Below are positions 61,380 through 64,000 of a DNA stretch of 64,000 bases, in pieces (position 1 is the stretch's first letter; every line of letters starts with the position of its first letter). Under the pieces are notes generated by a model. That model was given only the letters and a program-made list of their open reading frames with translations. It had not been told where the DNA came from and ran no database searches. Where the stretch lies: assembly GCA_035512775.1 (NCBI GenBank), contig DATKDI010000055.1:1-64000 (forward strand). Direction: 5' to 3'. The position numbers and the translations under genes are program-made. Origin of the DNA: JAJNBA01 sp035512775 (GTDB taxonomy: Bacteria; Actinomycetota; UBA4738; HRBIN12).

Positions 61380-61965
61380 CGACGAGTCCTCGCTCCTTGG
61401 CCACGCCGTACAACGCCTTCTCCAGGGCTTTCCTTCCCCGGTGCAGGCGCGACATCACGGTCCCGATCGGCACATCGGTGATCTCGGCGATCTCCCTATA
61501 CGAGAAACCTTCCACATCCGCCAGCAGCACCGCCATCCTGAAGTTCTCGGGGATCGACTCGAGCGCCGCCTTCACGTCGGCGTCCGGGATGTTGTCGAGC
61601 ACGTCCTCCTCGGCCGAGCGCGCGACGCTCTGCGAGCCCAGGCGGTCGAACAGGAACCATTCGTCCAGATCCTCGGGGCCGTCGACCGTCTTCGGCTCCC
61701 GCTGCTTCTTGCGGTAGATGTTGATGAACGAGTTCGTGAGGATCCGGTAGAGCCACGCCTTCAGATTGGTCCCCTCCTGGAACGACGCGAATCCGCGGTA
61801 GGCGCGAAGCGTCGCCTCCTGCAGGAGATCCTCTGCGTCGGCGGGGTTCCTCGTCATCCGAAGGGCAGCCCCGTACAGGCCGGGGAGCAGCGGCAGGACG
61901 TCGCGGTCGAACCGATCCAGGAGATCCTGGTCGGTGGGCGCCGCCGCGCTGCTCGCGTTCGCCAT
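61372..61965 (-). CDS. sigR: SigR/SigH-type ECF sigma factor
   Basis: 197 residues. Region 2 ADAEDLLQEATLRAYRGF, linker, and region 4 with SYREIAEITDVPIGTVMSRLHRGRKALEKAL. The adjoining ZAS anti-sigma gene identifies the oxidative/thiol-stress SigR group. ATG 61965; the longer frame covers the divergent gap to ftsH. No GGAAT-N18-GTT autoregulatory promoter was found. Confidence 0.92.
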   Translation of the reverse strand: MANASSAAAPTDQDLLDRFDRDVLPLLPGLYGAALRMTRNPADAEDLLQEATLRAYRGFASFQEGTNLKAWLYRILTNSFINIYRKKQREPKTVDGPEDLDEWFLFDRLGSQSVARSAEEDVLDNIPDADVKAALESIPENFRMAVLLADVEGFSYREIAEITDVPIGTVMSRLHRGRKALEKALYGVAKERGLVDG

Positions 61966-62044
61966 TCGGAGCCAAGTATCCCTGCTCGGCGCGCCGTCGC
62001 CCTCGATAGTCGTCACAACTACGAGGCGGTGGGAAGATTGAGCC

Positions 62045-64000
62045 ATGCCCGAGCAGGACAAGAATCCCTTCGGACGACGCGCCACACCGGGTGCGCCCCA
62101 GCCACGGCCGCGATCGGCGATGCTGGTGGTACTCGTGGTGGCGGGCGCATTGATCCTGTTCAACAGCTTCCTCACCCAAGCTTCGGTGACGGAGGTGACG
62201 TTCTCGCGCTTCCGGGCGGCGGTGAACAGCGGCGACCTGCTGAAATCTGAGCCGGTCACGATCAACGCCACGACCGTGACGGGCGTGGTGCGCACCGACG
62301 AGGGTGAACAGACGTTCGTGGCAACCATCCCCCCCGGGTACGACCCCACCGAGCTGATCGATCAGCTCACCGAGCAGGGATACGAGGTGGGTGGGCAGCA
62401 GCCCAACCCGCTCATGGGCTTCATCGTCCAGACCGTCCTGTTCATCGCGCTGTTCGGTGGTCTCTACTACTTCCTCTTCCGAAGGATCGGCGGCGGTGCG
62501 AGCTCGGCGCTGAACCTCGGGCGGAACAAGGTGAAGATCTACGACCGCAAGGAGATGAAGACGAGCTTCGCCGACGTCGCCGGAGTCGACGAGGCCAAGG
62601 AGGAGCTTCGCGAGATCGTGGACTTCTTGAAGAACCCGAAGAAGTACCAACGGCTCGGCGGCCGGATCCCCAAGGGCGTGTTGCTGCTCGGCCCCCCCGG
62701 ATGCGGGAAGACGCTGCTCGCACGCGCCGTCGCCGGTGAAGCGAACGTCCCCTTCTTCTTCATGTCGGGCTCGGAGTTCGTCGAGATGTTCGTCGGGCTG
62801 GGCGCGGCGCGCGTCCGGGAGCTCTTCCAGCAGGCCAAGGAGAAGGCGCCAGCGCTCGTCTTCCTCGACGAGATCGACACCATCGGCAAGGGCCGCGCAG
62901 GGCCGATGAGCGGGAGCTTCGGAGGGCATGACGAGCGCGAGCAGACGCTGAATCAGCTCCTCGTCGAGATGGACGGCTTCGACGCGTCCAAGGGCGTCAT
63001 CATCATGGCCGCGACCAACCGTCCGGACGTGCTGGACCCGGCGCTGATCCGTCCGGGGCGGTTCGACCGCCAGGTGGTCGTCGACCTGCCGGACCTGAAC
63101 GGCCGCGAGGAGATCCTCCGGGTCCACGCGCGAGGTGTGGCGCTCGATCCCAGCGTCGATCTGAAGACGATCGCGGCGAGGACCCCGGGGTTCACGGGCG
63201 CGGATCTCGAGAACGTCGTGAACGAGGCTGCTCTCCTCGCTGCGCGACGCGAGAGGAACTCGGTGACGATGGAGGAACTCGAGGAGGCGATCGACCGTGC
63301 CACAGCCGGCCTCGAACGGAAATCGCGCGTCGTCTCCGACAGTCAGAAGGAGCGGGTCGCCGTGCACGAGATGGGGCACGCGCTCGTCGCGCTCAACTGC
63401 AAGGAGATCGATCCCCTCCACCGAGTGACGATCATCCCGCGGGGTGCCGCGGCCCTCGGCATCACGATGACGCGCCCCCTCGAGGACCGCTACGTCGTGA
63501 CGGAGCCCCAGCTCAAGGACCAGATGGCCTTCGCGATGGGAGGGCAAGCCGCGGAGGAGATCTATTTCGACGGGGTGATCTCCACGGGCGCCCAGAACGA
63601 CCTCGAGAAGGCAACCGACCTCGCTCGGGCCATGGTGTCGCAGTTCGGTATGAGCGATGCGGTGGGACCCATCTCGCTCGGCCGAGCCGACCCGAACGCG
63701 TGGATGCCCGGCGCCCTTCCCAAGGTGAGCGCACACACGTCGGAGCTGATCGACAAGGAGGTCCGGCGGTTGCTGGATGAGGCGCACATCCGCGCCGAGA
63801 AGATCCTCACCGAACACCGAGAGCTGCTGAACCGTCTCTCGGCCCTGCTGATCGCCACCGAGGTGATCGACGGCGACGAGCTGAAGGCCTACTTCGAGGG
63901 ACGCAAGGAGATCCCGGATCCGGCGACCATCAGACCGACGCCGAAGCCCGAGCCCGCGAGCGATCGCGACACGGTGCCGGCCGAGCCAACCGTCGCTGCC
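62045..64000 (+). CDS. ftsH: ATP-dependent membrane protease FtsH, 3' end missing
   Basis: 652 codons present, stop beyond the window. Two membrane helices (about 25-43 and 124-142), then the AAA domain with GPPGCGKT, VFLDEIDTIG, the pore loop EMFVG and the arginine-finger region RPGRFDR. Zinc protease site HEMGH near residue 442 with third ligand Asp in QNDLEKAT. The visible C-terminus is a Pro/Glu-rich tail. Degrades unassembled membrane and regulatory proteins. ATG 62045 has GGGAAG upstream and is divergent from sigR with 79 nt between starts. Confidence 0.96.
   Translation, partial: MPEQDKNPFGRRATPGAPQPRPRSAMLVVLVVAGALILFNSFLTQASVTEVTFSRFRAAVNSGDLLKSEPVTINATTVTGVVRTDEGEQTFVATIPPGYDPTELIDQLTEQGYEVGGQQPNPLMGFIVQTVLFIALFGGLYYFLFRRIGGGASSALNLGRNKVKIYDRKEMKTSFADVAGVDEAKEELREIVDFLKNPKKYQRLGGRIPKGVLLLGPPGCGKTLLARAVAGEANVPFFFMSGSEFVEMFVGLGAARVRELFQQAKEKAPALVFLDEIDTIGKGRAGPMSGSFGGHDEREQTLNQLLVEMDGFDASKGVIIMAATNRPDVLDPALIRPGRFDRQVVVDLPDLNGREEILRVHARGVALDPSVDLKTIAARTPGFTGADLENVVNEAALLAARRERNSVTMEELEEAIDRATAGLERKSRVVSDSQKERVAVHEMGHALVALNCKEIDPLHRVTIIPRGAAALGITMTRPLEDRYVVTEPQLKDQMAFAMGGQAAEEIYFDGVISTGAQNDLEKATDLARAMVSQFGMSDAVGPISLGRADPNAWMPGALPKVSAHTSELIDKEVRRLLDEAHIRAEKILTEHRELLNRLSALLIATEVIDGDELKAYFEGRKEIPDPATIRPTPKPEPASDRDTVPAEPTVAA

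Noticed and set aside
61966..62044. SigR autoregulatory promoter (GGAAT-N18-GTT) in the sigR/ftsH gap
   Set aside because: Searched on both strands; no GGAAT with a correctly spaced GTT was found.
61496..63817. 773-codon open frame on the minus strand
   Set aside because: Antisense to ftsH, whose AAA and zinc motifs are intact; its end is only a shadow of sigR.

Overview
The window (64 kb, about two-thirds G+C) looks like a chromosome segment of a deep-branching, probably uncultured member of the Actinomycetota. Evidence: a bacterial proteasome activator (Bpa/PafE) ending in GQYL, a MarP-type CvpA-trypsin protease, a SigR/RsrA-type sigma/anti-sigma pair, a MurA with Asp in place of the fosfomycin-target Cys, an F-ATPase alpha subunit with a C-terminal extension, and many starts preceded at 6-11 nt by a TANNNT -10 box, the signature of leaderless transcription. 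Genus cannot be read from the sequence. No phage, IS, CRISPR or rRNA was seen, and no gap without a gene exceeds about 140 nt.

Layout. 1-8,237 (minus): murA followed by a tightly overlapping string (phosphatase-like membrane protein, CPBP protease, SCP2 protein, zinc alcohol dehydrogenase, SCP2-like protein, membrane-anchored unknown, PrsW, and meaB cut by the window edge). 8,283-15,693 (minus): the full F-ATPase operon atpZ-atpI-atpBEFHAGDC, with a clear promoter and a perfect TGTGA-N6-TCACA site upstream. 15,792-29,629 (minus): one long housekeeping array read as metallophosphoesterase, cyclic 2,3-diphosphoglycerate synthetase, 2-phosphoglycerate kinase, fructose-6-phosphate aldolase/transaldolase, rho, rpmE, yqhQ, divIVA, prfA, prmC, tsaC, protein-tyrosine phosphatase, rpiB, glyA, wecA. 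29,695-30,858 (plus): marP. 30,861-36,783 (minus): response regulator, argS, GNAT, hom, thrC, thrB. 36,841-39,460 (plus): tRNA-Arg(CCG), pdxH, M20 peptidase, bpa. 39,457-43,634 (minus): potA-potD-potB-potC polyamine-type ABC importer. 43,728-45,282: divergent pyrD/pyrE. 45,286-52,860: methyltransferase, DUF309 protein, AI-2E-type permease, sarcosine-oxidase-like flavoenzyme, MarR, GNAT plus a 34-residue lipoprotein, ABC exporter, RTX-repeat protein. 52,895-57,520 (minus): nth, GDPD, two unknowns, ABC-F, UDGb. 57,532-61,965 (minus): FMN-binding protein, peptidase E, PLP decarboxylase, PIG-L deacetylase, rsrA, sigR. 62,045-64,000 (plus): ftsH, cut by the right edge.

Most operon junctions overlap by 4 nt (ATGA or GTGA) or 1 nt, so starts were chosen to fit that coupling. 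The most interesting unit is the kinase/cyclase/phosphoesterase cluster at 26.4-29.6 kb, which looks like a bacterial copy of the archaeal cyclic 2,3-diphosphoglycerate pathway. Other notable items are the CRP-like site before the ATPase operon, interlocked divergent -10 boxes between pyrD and pyrE, stop codons fused to -10 boxes, mini-ORFs produced by tandem duplications at two gene junctions, and a 23-bp perfect inverted repeat at the end of the anti-sigma gene.
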